Translations under genes and position numbers: made by a program
Shown here: positions 9,504 through 17,538 of the stretch, piece by piece
Numbering within the stretch: the first letter of the stretch is position 1
Layout: the number at the start of each line of letters is the position of its first letter
Notes under the pieces: generated by a model
Seen by the model: only the letters and a program-made list of their open reading frames with translations
What the model was told of the DNA's origin: nothing
Database searches by the model: none
Source of the DNA: Candidatus Woykebacteria bacterium RIFCSPLOWO2_01_FULL_43_14
GTDB taxonomy: Bacteria; Patescibacteriota; Microgenomatia; Woykebacterales; 2-01-FULL-43-14
Direction: 5' to 3'
DNA length: 32,100 nucleotides
Assembly (NCBI GenBank): GCA_001816835.1
Contig: MHDB01000013.1
Coordinates: 25,334-57,433 of the forward strand

Positions 9504-9942
9504 TATTCCGGGTGTATTAACTAAAAAAGCTAAAAGAATTGGCCGAGGGCACGGTAGTGGTAAAGGTAAGACTTCTAGTCGTGGTACCAAAGGCCAAAAA
9601 TCTCGTGGCCGCATTAATCCTAGCTTTGAAGGAGGCCAGCTTAGAATTGTAAAAAGATTGCCTTTTAGACGTGGTGTTGGTAACCCTGGCTATAAATCAA
9701 AGTTTGTGGTTCTCAACGTAAGTGACCTTAACCAATTTGAGGCAGGAAGTGTCGTTGATGCTAAGTTCTTGGTCGAGAAAGGCATGATTTCCCAAGGAGA
9801 CGCTCGGAAAGGTGTTAAGATATTGGGTAATGGGGAACTGAAAGTAGCCCTAACTGTGAATCTTTCGATGTCAAAAGTAGCTAAAGAAAAAATTGGGGGT
9901 GCCGGAGGAACTACGCCGACTGAGGCAGTCAGCAATAATTAA
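9490..9942 (+). CDS. rplO: 50S ribosomal protein L15 (GTG start, overlaps rpsE)
   Basis: [51 protein letters not shown]. Confidence 0.97.
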   Translation: MKLNNIPGVLTKKAKRIGRGHGSGKGKTSSRGTKGQKSRGRINPSFEGGQLRIVKRLPFRRGVGNPGYKSKFVVLNVSDLNQFEAGSVVDAKFLVEKGMISQGDARKGVKILGNGELKVALTVNLSMSKVAKEKIGGAGGTTPTEAVSNN

Positions 9943-11225
9943 TGCTCAAATACATACGAGCTTTTTGGAATACACCACAGCTGAAGAAAAAATTACTAAT
10001 CACCACTGCTGTGCTTATTATCTTTCGTTTGGTGACTTTCATTCCTGTTCCTGGAGCGGATGTTGATAACCTTAAGCAAATTATTTCTCGTTACGAAGTT
10101 TTGGGGTTGTTAGATCTTTTTTCTGGGGGGACTTTTTTCAACTTCTCTATTATCGCCCTTGGACTTAATCCTTATATTAATGCCTCCATTATCATGCAGC
10201 TTTTTACAATGGTTTTCCCCAAGCTTGAAGAGCTTTCCAAAGAAGGTGAGTATGGTAGGCGTAAAATCAATCAATATACTAGATATCTCACTGTACCTTT
10301 ATCTTTGCTCCAGTCTTTTGGGATAGTCACTTTTTTGCAAAGAGGTGACTTAGCGGTTTTTGGACAACTTAGCACTCTTGACCTGCTGGCGGTTATCTTG
10401 ACTCTAGTTGCTGGGGCAATCTTTCTGATGTGGTTAAGCGAACTGATAACAGAGAATGGCATTGGTAACGGTGCTTCGGTAATAATCTTGGTAGGTATTG
10501 TCAGCCGACTTCCAGTAGTGTTAGTCCAGACTTTTAGCTTACTGGATGAAACAAAAATCTTTAGTCTAATTGGTCTCTTGGTAATTGCTTTTTTGGTGAT
10601 TACAGGGATCGTTTTTGTCAACGAAGCTCACCGCCGTATTCCAGTTCAGTACGCTCGGAGAGCCAAAGACTCGACCCAAACCACCCAGATGACCTACCTG
10701 CCTTTACGTGTTAACCAGGCGGGAGTAATCCCTATTATTTTTGCTATTTCCTTAGTCTCTCTACCTTCTATTCTAGGTTCATTATTGACTACCTCAAAAA
10801 GCCCTTGGTTGCTAGATCTATCCTCTAAATTAGTTACTTATTTTCAAACTACCAATCCGGTTTACTACACTACCTACTTTGTCCTGGTTTTAGGGTTCAC
10901 CTATCTTTATACTGCGGTTAGCTTCAACCCCACTAAGATTGCCGAGGAAATCAAGAAACACGGCGGTTTTATCCCTGGTATTAGACCCGGCCGTCCGACC
11001 AGTGAATATCTAAATTTTATCCTGAATCGCATTACACTACCCGGAGCGATCTTCTTGGGCGTAATAGCAGTCTTACCTTTCGTAGTTACCCAGCTTACCA
11101 ATTTTCAGAACTTGGCTATCGGTGGGACGGGACTTTTGATTGTCGTCTCGGTAATTTTGGAAACTTCTAAACAAATCCGTTCTATGTTAATTCAGCGTAG
11201 TTACGAAGGTTTTCTAGGAAAATAA
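9942..11225 (+). CDS. secY: Preprotein translocase subunit SecY
   Basis: ITTAVLIIFRLVTFIPVPG...LNPYINASIIMQL...NEAHRRIPVQYARR...PLRVNQAGVIPIIFA; multi-TM. Confidence 0.97.
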   Translation: MLKYIRAFWNTPQLKKKLLITTAVLIIFRLVTFIPVPGADVDNLKQIISRYEVLGLLDLFSGGTFFNFSIIALGLNPYINASIIMQLFTMVFPKLEELSKEGEYGRRKINQYTRYLTVPLSLLQSFGIVTFLQRGDLAVFGQLSTLDLLAVILTLVAGAIFLMWLSELITENGIGNGASVIILVGIVSRLPVVLVQTFSLLDETKIFSLIGLLVIAFLVITGIVFVNEAHRRIPVQYARRAKDSTQTTQMTYLPLRVNQAGVIPIIFAISLVSLPSILGSLLTTSKSPWLLDLSSKLVTYFQTTNPVYYTTYFVLVLGFTYLYTAVSFNPTKIAEEIKKHGGFIPGIRPGRPTSEYLNFILNRITLPGAIFLGVIAVLPFVVTQLTNFQNLAIGGTGLLIVVSVILETSKQIRSMLIQRSYEGFLGK

Positions 11226-11777
11226 ATGGCTAGCAGGAGCGTTTACTTAGTTTTTGGCTCGGAAGGCTCAGGTAAGACTACCCACGCCAAACTTTTGGCG
11301 GATTACCTAAAGATTCCTTTTGTTTCCTCAGGATCATTAATAAGAAAAGAAATTGAGTCAGAAAGTGTGATAGGTAAAAAGTTTGCCATCCGTAGCTCTG
11401 CTTACGTTGAAGATGATTTGGTAATACCTTTTATTTTAAGTGTTCTTGAGGATAGTAAATACCGTAATGGCTTCATTATTGAAGGTTTTCCCAGGGATCT
11501 GAATCAATTAAAGTCTCTGCAAGAGTTTCTAGCAAGAAAAGATTTAGCTATAAAAAAGGCTATTTACGTAACTTTATCCGAAAGTGAAGCTATAAGACGC
11601 TTAATTCAGCGTGCTCGCAGCGATGACACGCCGGATCAGATAAAAGCTCGACTTAGCGCCTACAGAGAACACAAAAAAGAGATGATTGACGAGTTGAGTC
11701 GAAGTAAGTTACTACTTGAGATAGACAATTCCCGTGCCAAAGAAGAGGTATTTGAAGAGCTTAAAAATAAAATATGA
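11226..11777 (+). CDS. adk: Adenylate kinase-like NMP kinase, divergent
   Basis: Walker A GSEGSGKTT, IEGFPRDLNQ motif, position between secY and map. Confidence 0.8.
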   Translation: MASRSVYLVFGSEGSGKTTHAKLLADYLKIPFVSSGSLIRKEIESESVIGKKFAIRSSAYVEDDLVIPFILSVLEDSKYRNGFIIEGFPRDLNQLKSLQEFLARKDLAIKKAIYVTLSESEAIRRLIQRARSDDTPDQIKARLSAYREHKKEMIDELSRSKLLLEIDNSRAKEEVFEELKNKI

Positions 11778-12523
11778 TTAAGATAAAAAATGATAAAGAG
11801 ATTTCCTTGATGGCTAAGTCGGGAAGAATAGCTGCCTTGGTTTTGGAAAAAGCCGTTGAACTAGCTAAACCGGGCACAACTACTTTAGAGATTGAGGAGG
11901 CTGTGGAGGAAGAGATTAGCAAACTGGGCGGGGAAAGTGCCTTTAAGAAAGTGAAAGGTTACCATTATGCGACTTGCTTTAGCGTTAATGACGAGGTGGT
12001 TCATGGACTACCTTCGGGTTATGTGTTAAAAAATGGCGATATTTTGGGTATAGATCTGGGAGCTACCTATCAAGGATATTTTTCTGACACCGCGACCACT
12101 GTTATAGTAGGTGGTGTCTCTGAAAAAACGACCAGGCGTTTTTTAGAAGTGGGGAAAGAAACCCTAGCTAAAGCTATAAAAGAAGCTCATATAGGTAAGA
12201 AAATTGGAGATATAAGTGCCACGATTCAGGAAAATATTGAGGCATCTGGTTACAGTGTTGTAAGAGAGCTGACTGGTCATGGCATAGGAACCTATTTGCA
12301 TGAAGAGCCTCCCGTGCCTGGGGTAGGTAAGAGAAATACTGGGCCAGAGTTAAAAGAGGGCATGGTTATTGCTATAGAGGTAATTTACAATATGGGTAAA
12401 CCAAGAGTAAGCATTTTGGATGATGGCTGGACTATAGTTACTTCGGATGGCTCTTTGTCAGGTTTGTTTGAGCATAGTATTGCGGTCACCAAAAGTGGTC
12501 CTGTAGTATTGACTAAAGTTTAA
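11774..12523 (+). CDS. map: Methionine aminopeptidase type I
   Basis: ATCFSVNDEVVHGLPS...GDILGIDLGATYQGYFSDTATT...ELTGHGIGTYLHEEPPVPG...IAIEV. Confidence 0.97.
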   Translation: MIKIKNDKEISLMAKSGRIAALVLEKAVELAKPGTTTLEIEEAVEEEISKLGGESAFKKVKGYHYATCFSVNDEVVHGLPSGYVLKNGDILGIDLGATYQGYFSDTATTVIVGGVSEKTTRRFLEVGKETLAKAIKEAHIGKKIGDISATIQENIEASGYSVVRELTGHGIGTYLHEEPPVPGVGKRNTGPELKEGMVIAIEVIYNMGKPRVSILDDGWTIVTSDGSLSGLFEHSIAVTKSGPVVLTKV

Positions 12524-12554
12524 GTATAGCGTAGAATTGGCAGGTTAAATAAAT

Positions 12555-12812
12555 ATGGCAGATAAAGAATTTATTGAAGTAGATGGTGTGGTTAAAGAAT
12601 CTTTGCCGAATACCATGTTTCGAATTGAAGCGGATTTTAGTAAGGTGCTGGAGCAAATTGGCAACCAAACTACAGAACCAAAGCGGCTCCTTCTTTGTCA
12701 CATCTCAGGGAAGATGAGAATGCACTATATTCGGATTCTTCCTGGAGACAGGGTAAAAATTGAAGTTAGCCCTTATGATCTGAACAAAGGGCGGGTTGTT
12801 TACAGGTATTAG
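12555..12812 (+). CDS. infA: Translation initiation factor IF-1
   Basis: [20 protein letters not shown]...[38 protein letters not shown]. Confidence 0.96.
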   Translation: MADKEFIEVDGVVKESLPNTMFRIEADFSKVLEQIGNQTTEPKRLLLCHISGKMRMHYIRILPGDRVKIEVSPYDLNKGRVVYRY

Positions 12813-12821
12813 TTGCAAATT

Positions 12822-12935
12822 ATGAAAGTCCAAGCCTCGGTTAAGAAAAGATGTAATAAGTGTAAAATTATAAGGCGCGAAGGTGTTGTTAGGGTTCTGT
12901 GTGAAAATCCGCGCCACAAACAGCGACAAGGATAG
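12822..12935 (+). CDS. rpmJ: 50S ribosomal protein L36, 37 aa, zinc-binding (absent from supplied ORF track)
   Basis: Manual translation [37 protein letters not shown], CxxC...CxxxxH. Confidence 0.96.
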   Translation: MKVQASVKKRCNKCKIIRREGVVRVLCENPRHKQRQG

Positions 12936-12941
12936 ATGGGA

Positions 12942-12969
12942 AATTTACAATTTACAATTTACAATTTTC
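12942..12969. repeat. Heptamer tandem repeat (aatttac)x3 + aattttc
   Basis: aatttac at 12942, 12949, 12956 then aattttc 12963-12969. Confidence 0.85.
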
Positions 12970-12974
12970 AAATT

Positions 12975-13016
12975 AGCTCGGGGCCAGTGAAGGATGGTGC
13001 AACACCATCCGGAGCT
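12975..13016 (+). promoter_or_regulatory. Structured intercistronic element before rpsM
   Basis: Inner hairpin ggatggtg-caa-caccatcc 12992-13010, outer agctc 12975-12979 / gagct 13012-13016. Confidence 0.5.
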
Positions 13017-13026
13017 TTAGCGTAGG

Positions 13027-13446
13027 ATGGCAAGAATAGCAGGAGTAGAATTACCTCAAAATAAAAAAGTATTGTTTGCCCTTCCTTATATATACGGATT
13101 GGGTCTAACTTTGTCTGAGAAAATTACTGAAGCAACTAAAATTGACCCAGACAAACGAGTGAAAGATCTTACTGAGGATGAGGTAATCAAACTTCAGAAA
13201 GAAGTAGAAAAATATGAGGTTGAGGGTGATCTCAGAAGATTAGTCATTGGTAATATCCGAAGATTGGAAGACCTCAAAACTTATCGGGGCCGGCGTCATC
13301 AGAAAGGTTTACCAGTCAATGGGCAACGCACCAGAAGTAATGCTCGTACCAAAAGAGGCAAGAGGGTAACAATTGGAGCTATGAAGAAAGACGCAATCTT
13401 GAAAATGGAGGCTAGCGCCAAGACTAAAGCTCCAGCCACAAAGTAG
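13027..13446 (+). CDS. rpsM: 30S ribosomal protein S13
   Basis: [15 protein letters not shown]...YIYGLG...[42 protein letters not shown]. Confidence 0.98.
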   Translation: MARIAGVELPQNKKVLFALPYIYGLGLTLSEKITEATKIDPDKRVKDLTEDEVIKLQKEVEKYEVEGDLRRLVIGNIRRLEDLKTYRGRRHQKGLPVNGQRTRSNARTKRGKRVTIGAMKKDAILKMEASAKTKAPATK

Positions 13447-13465
13447 GTTCTAGGGAATTGTATTT

Positions 13466-13852
13466 ATGACTGAATCAAAAAAAGAAACAACTAAGAAAGT
13501 AAAAGAGGTGTCAGCAGGTAAAGTTTTTGTCACAGCGACATTTAATAACACCTTAATTACAATCACTGATAGTAATGGTGATACCTTAACCTGTGGAAGT
13601 GCGGGCAGCAGCGGTTTTAAAGGTGCTCGTAAGTCGACTCCGTATGCAGCAACGACTGCAGTGACTGATGTAGCCAGAAAGGCTCAAAATATGGGGCTAA
13701 AAGAGGTTGAGGTGTATATCAAAGGTCCTGGTGCAGGTCGTGATGCTGCTATAAGGGCTCTACGGGGCTTAGGGCTGCGAATTAGCGCTATTGCTGACGT
13801 TACGCCGATACCTCACAACGGCACCCGCCCAAGAAAGATGAGGAGGGTGTAG
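13466..13852 (+). CDS. rpsK: 30S ribosomal protein S11
   Basis: ATFNNTLITITDSNGDTLTCGSAGSSGFKGARKSTPYAA...VKGPGAGRDAAIRAL-like...DVTPIPHNGTRPRKMRRV. Confidence 0.98.
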   Translation: MTESKKETTKKVKEVSAGKVFVTATFNNTLITITDSNGDTLTCGSAGSSGFKGARKSTPYAATTAVTDVARKAQNMGLKEVEVYIKGPGAGRDAAIRALRGLGLRISAIADVTPIPHNGTRPRKMRRV

Positions 13853-13853
13853 T

Positions 13854-13916
13854 ATGAACCATGATTACATCAGAACCATATTTTTACTTGACTATTTGAA
13901 AGAGGTTGAGGCGTAA
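13854..13916 (+). CDS. Possible 20-aa mini-ORF upstream of rpsD (MNHDYIRTIFLLDYLKEVEA)
   Basis: aggagg 13841-13846, 7 nt before ATG 13854; stop 2 nt before rpsD ATG; same 11-mer atgaaccatga as mini-ORF at 6376. Confidence 0.3.
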   Translation: MNHDYIRTIFLLDYLKEVEA

Positions 13917-13918
13917 AA

Positions 13919-14533
13919 ATGGCGAGGTATACTGGACCAAAATTTAGATTGGATCGAAGGGAAGGGGTTAATCTTTTCCTTAAGGGTGAACGAAGCTTAG
14001 GTCCTAAACATCCTTTAGAAAGAAAAGGAGCTGTTCCTCCTGGTCAGCATGGTCAGAAGAATACTCATAAGAAAGTAAGTGACTATGGGCAACAGCTCAG
14101 GGAAAAACAAAAAGTAAAAAGAATGTACGGAATCTTGGAAAAGCAGTTTAAGAACTACTTTACCCTGGCCGCCAAGAAAAAAGGTTCGACAGGAGAAACG
14201 CTACTTCAACTTTTAGAAAGCCGACTAGATAATGTTGTTTATAGACTTGGTTTAGCGGCTTCCCGCAACCAGGCAAGACAATTTGTGACCCATGGACATG
14301 TTTTGGTTGAGGGTGAGAAGTTGGATATCCCATCGTATAGGGTTAAGGTCGGGGAAGTAGTATCTATTAAGGGTAAGATGACCCACCTGCTGCCCCCGCT
14401 AGATAAGAATGCTAAGATTTCTGAGTGGTTGGAAAAGAAGGCTCTAGCTGGTAAACTATCCAGGATGCCACAGAGAGAAGAACTTGACCCAACAATAAAC
14501 GAACAATTAATAGTTGAATACTATTCTAGATAA
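13919..14533 (+). CDS. rpsD: 30S ribosomal protein S4
   Basis: MARYTGPKFRLDRREG...PPGQHGQ...ESRLDNVVYRLGLAASRNQARQFVTHGHVLVEG. Confidence 0.98.
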   Translation: MARYTGPKFRLDRREGVNLFLKGERSLGPKHPLERKGAVPPGQHGQKNTHKKVSDYGQQLREKQKVKRMYGILEKQFKNYFTLAAKKKGSTGETLLQLLESRLDNVVYRLGLAASRNQARQFVTHGHVLVEGEKLDIPSYRVKVGEVVSIKGKMTHLLPPLDKNAKISEWLEKKALAGKLSRMPQREELDPTINEQLIVEYYSR

Positions 14534-14587
14534 TTAATTAGCTTACTCCGTCAGCTGGTGGGGTACAAACTAATAGTAGGAGGCAAA

Positions 14588-15523
14588 ATGCTCGATCAGA
14601 TTAATATTTCGGTCCTGAAGCAGGATCATAATTACGGTGAGATAGTTGTTGAACCATTGCCACAAGGTTATGGGTTGACTCTTGGTAATGCCTTAAGACG
14701 TGTACTACTTACGTCTTTACCTGGCATGGCTGTCACGTCGGTAAAAATCACTGGGGTGGCTCACGAATACTCTTCGATTGAGGGTGTAAAAGAGGACGTC
14801 GTCCAGATTCTTCTCAATCTAAAAAGAGTTAGACTTTCTCCTGAGACAGATAAAGAGATAAAAACAGGTGATATAAAGATTTCTTTGTCTGAAAAAGGTT
14901 CCAAAGAGGTTAAGGCCGGGGACTTTAAGGTAATCGGGCCTGCCAAAATCGCGAACCCAGAGCTGGTAGTCGCTACTCTCACTAGTGCTAAATCCAAGTT
15001 GGATCTGGAGGCAAGTGTCGAGTATGGTTCAGGGTATGTACCAGTGGAAGACCGCAAGGCGGCAGGTAACGGCACGATTCCACTCGACGCTGTTTATAGT
15101 CCTGTGATGCGGGTTAACTACAAAGTCGAAGCAACCCGTGTTGGGCAGATTACCAACTTTGACAAACTGACTATTCAAGTTTATACCGATGGGACTATTA
15201 CGCCTGAGGAGACCATTAAGTCTGCTTCCAGGATTTTGGGAGACTACTTCGGAGTTCTCCAAGGTCCCTACGGGGTAGGGGCTTCCAAGAAAGCGCCCAA
15301 AAACCAGTCTTCTAGCACTAAATTAGCTAACGACGCACCGATTGAGGAGTTGGATTTACCAACTCGGGTGACGAATTCGTTAAAAACGGCTGGGATTGAA
15401 ACTCTAGGTAACCTTATAGAGACACCTCGAGAAAAAATTATGGCTCTTAAAAACCTTGGAGCTAAGTCCTTTATTACAATAGAGGAAAAGCTTAAAGAAA
15501 AAGGTATAGCAATTAGCGAATAA
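14588..15523 (+). CDS. rpoA: RNA polymerase alpha subunit (start at ATG 14588 after taggagg)
   Basis: GEIVVEPLPQGYGLTLGNALRRVLLTSLPG...EGVKEDVVQILLNLK; alpha-CTD ...GIETLGNLIETPREKIMALKNLGAKSFITIEEKL. Confidence 0.97.
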   Translation: MLDQINISVLKQDHNYGEIVVEPLPQGYGLTLGNALRRVLLTSLPGMAVTSVKITGVAHEYSSIEGVKEDVVQILLNLKRVRLSPETDKEIKTGDIKISLSEKGSKEVKAGDFKVIGPAKIANPELVVATLTSAKSKLDLEASVEYGSGYVPVEDRKAAGNGTIPLDAVYSPVMRVNYKVEATRVGQITNFDKLTIQVYTDGTITPEETIKSASRILGDYFGVLQGPYGVGASKKAPKNQSSSTKLANDAPIEELDLPTRVTNSLKTAGIETLGNLIETPREKIMALKNLGAKSFITIEEKLKEKGIAISE

Positions 15524-15545
15524 GACCTCAAAAGGAATTTGAACT

Positions 15546-16028
15546 ATGCGTAAATCAGTTTATGGTTACAGATTAAGTCGAAATAGCAATCAAAGAAAAG
15601 CCTTGTTTAAAGGTCTTATGAACGCGCTTATAATGCGTGAAGGAATCGAGACTACAATAACTAAGGCTAAAGCTATCAAAGGACCTTTTGAGAAGTTGGT
15701 AACCAAGGCGAAAGACAACACCATCACTGCAAGACGGACTCTTATCGCTAAGCTCGGTATGGAAAATACAGCTGCCAAAATGGTAGAATTGATCGGCCCA
15801 AGATTTAAGGACCGCAGTGGTGGCTACACCAGAATTATTAAGATCGGTCCACGACACGGCGATAACGCGTTGATGGTGAGACTTGAATTTGTAGAAGAAA
15901 TAAAACCTGTCGAAACCAAAGCAGTTAAGAAAGTGGAATCTTCTCAGTCGCCTAAGATAAAAGTAACCAGAAAGACTGTGGTCAAGAAAGAAAAACCAGA
16001 ACCTAAGAAGGAAGATAAAAGTGCTTAA
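15546..16028 (+). CDS. rplQ: 50S ribosomal protein L17
   Basis: GYRLSRNSNQRKALFKGLMNALIMREGIETTITKAKAIKGPFEKLVTKAK. Confidence 0.97.
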   Translation: MRKSVYGYRLSRNSNQRKALFKGLMNALIMREGIETTITKAKAIKGPFEKLVTKAKDNTITARRTLIAKLGMENTAAKMVELIGPRFKDRSGGYTRIIKIGPRHGDNALMVRLEFVEEIKPVETKAVKKVESSQSPKIKVTRKTVVKKEKPEPKKEDKSA

Positions 16029-16044
16029 AAAAACGACCCTTGTT

Positions 16045-16458
16045 ATGAAAAAAACGCAAATTATCCCAAAATGGTATCTTATTGACGTGAAAGATAAGGT
16101 CTTAGGACGCGCTGCGACTAAAATAGCTAGGTTGCTTTTGGGTAAAGATAAGCCGACTCTATCGGATAATTTACCAGTTGGCGATTTTGTTATTGTGACC
16201 AATAGCAAGGCAGTTGGGGTAAGTGGTCGGAAAGAAGAAGATAAAAATTACTACAACTACAGCGGTTATCCCAGCGGTCTTAGAGTAAGAACACTTCGAG
16301 TGGTTAGAAAAACCAAACCTGAGGAAGTCATTAGACACGCTGTTTGGGGGATGATGCCTAAGACCAAGTTGGGTAAGGAATTGATGGCTAGGTTACATAT
16401 CTACCCGGGAATCGAGCACTCTCATGAAGCTCAAAAGCCTGAGAAGGTGGCGGTATAG
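16045..16458 (+). CDS. rplM: 50S ribosomal protein L13
   Basis: WYLIDVKDKVLGRAATKIARLLLGKDKPTLSDNLPVGDFVIVTN...VWGMMPKTKLGKELMARLHIYPGIEHSHEAQKPE. Confidence 0.97.
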   Translation: MKKTQIIPKWYLIDVKDKVLGRAATKIARLLLGKDKPTLSDNLPVGDFVIVTNSKAVGVSGRKEEDKNYYNYSGYPSGLRVRTLRVVRKTKPEEVIRHAVWGMMPKTKLGKELMARLHIYPGIEHSHEAQKPEKVAV

Positions 16459-16460
16459 CT

Positions 16461-16910
16461 ATGGCACAAGAAGTTAAAGAAAAAAAGACTACCGTCCTTA
16501 AGCGACCAAAGATAAGCAAACCACAATGGTATGAAGGTACTGGAAGGCGAAAGACTGCTATTGCTCGAGTGAGGGTCTTTTTAGGTAAAGAACCTATGAC
16601 TATAAATGGCGTTGCTGTTGATAGTTACTTCCCCGGAGCAAGTGCCAAAAGAGAATATGAGCGACCTTTAAGTCTGGTTAATAGACTTGATTCTCTTACC
16701 GCTACGGTTAAAGTGCTCGGGGGTGGTTCCCATTCACAACTTGGTGCTCTAGTGCACGGCCTTGCCAACGCTTTAATAAAATTTGACCCCACTTTCCGTT
16801 CCCAGCTAAGCGTGGCGGGATTACTAACTCGGGATTCTCGAATGAAAGAGAGTCGTAAGTTTGGTTTGGCCGGTAAGGCAAGAGCCAAAAAACAATCTCC
16901 AAAACGCTAG
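16461..16910 (+). CDS. rpsI: 30S ribosomal protein S9
   Basis: YEGTGRRKTAIARVRVFLG...GGGSHSQLGALVHGLANALIKF...LTRDSRMKESRKFGLAGKARAKKQSPKR. Confidence 0.98.
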   Translation: MAQEVKEKKTTVLKRPKISKPQWYEGTGRRKTAIARVRVFLGKEPMTINGVAVDSYFPGASAKREYERPLSLVNRLDSLTATVKVLGGGSHSQLGALVHGLANALIKFDPTFRSQLSVAGLLTRDSRMKESRKFGLAGKARAKKQSPKR

Positions 16911-17182
16911 TTTTTGTACAATTCGCTGTGGGTTCCAAGCATTTCAAAAATAATAACCGTTTTTGTCTCGGAGTAAATTGCACGCCAGTCACCAGTGATA
17001 TTGATACTTCTAAGATTGCTAAGACTGCCAGATAATTTATGGTTATTCAGTTGGGGTTGAAAAGGGTCTTGGTTGAAAACATCTCGTCTATCTAAAAAGG
17101 CTATTTTTATCTCAATTGGAGCTCTCTTGAGCTGCTTTTGAAATCTTCTTGAGTATTCAACTCTTTTTGTGTTTTCGATCAT
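16907..17182 (-). CDS. RelE/YafQ-family toxin (type II TA)
   Basis: VEYSRRFQKQLKRAPIEIKIAFLDRRDVFNQDPFQPQLNNHKLSGSLSNLRSINITGDWRAIYSE; overlaps antitoxin ORF. Confidence 0.85.
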   Translation of the reverse strand: MIENTKRVEYSRRFQKQLKRAPIEIKIAFLDRRDVFNQDPFQPQLNNHKLSGSLSNLRSINITGDWRAIYSETKTVIIFEMLGTHSELYKN

Positions 17183-17462
17183 GGTCTATAAGGTCATTGA
17201 GATATTTTTGCTCTTCTTGCCAAGTCTCAAAAGAGATCACTTGACCCGCTTTGATGTCTTCAGCGGATTCTTTGAGGGATTGAATAAGATATTCAGAGGG
17301 CTCCTCTTTACGAGTACTAAATGTGACAGTTTTGGTTCGGGTTAGCTCTTTTAGATAAGCATTAATAAGACTACTAAGACTAAAGCCAAGGTCACTTGCC
17401 ACTTTCTGGGCACGCTTTTTTAATTTTTGGTCAATCTTAACGTTCACAACAGCTGAATTCAT
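17157..17462 (-). CDS. RelB/DinJ-like antitoxin
   Basis: VVNVKIDQKLKKRAQKVASDLGFSLSSLINAYLKELTRTKTVTF ribbon-helix-helix pattern. Confidence 0.8.
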   Translation of the reverse strand: MNSAVVNVKIDQKLKKRAQKVASDLGFSLSSLINAYLKELTRTKTVTFSTRKEEPSEYLIQSLKESAEDIKAGQVISFETWQEEQKYLNDLIDHDRKHKKS

Positions 17463-17466
17463 ATAT

Positions 17467-17498
17467 ACTTAGTATATACTATATATAGACTAAGTCAA
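17467..17498 (-). promoter_or_regulatory. TA promoter/operator
   Basis: Minus-strand TTGACT (17498-17493), 16 nt, TATACT (17476-17471); perfect palindrome AGTATATACT 17471-17480 on the -10; flanking ACTTAGT 17467-17473 / ACTAAGT 17489-17495. Confidence 0.65.
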
Positions 17499-17508
17499 TA
17501 GAAATAAG

Positions 17509-17538
17509 AAAGGTGTTGCATTCAACTACAACACCTTT
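17509..17538 (-). terminator. Hairpin at the 3' end of purD (weak T tract)
   Basis: aaaggtgttg 17509-17518 / caacaccttt 17529-17538, 10-bp stem; contains purD stop codon. Confidence 0.6.

Noticed and set aside
15573-16208. 211-aa - strand ORF
   Set aside because: Lies wholly antisense to rplQ/rplM and has low-complexity Phe/Leu/Ser-rich composition; shadow ORF.
16907-17462. Mobile-element boundary at the TA module
   Set aside because: No transposase, integrase or terminal repeats visible; the TA pair alone does not support a mobile element.
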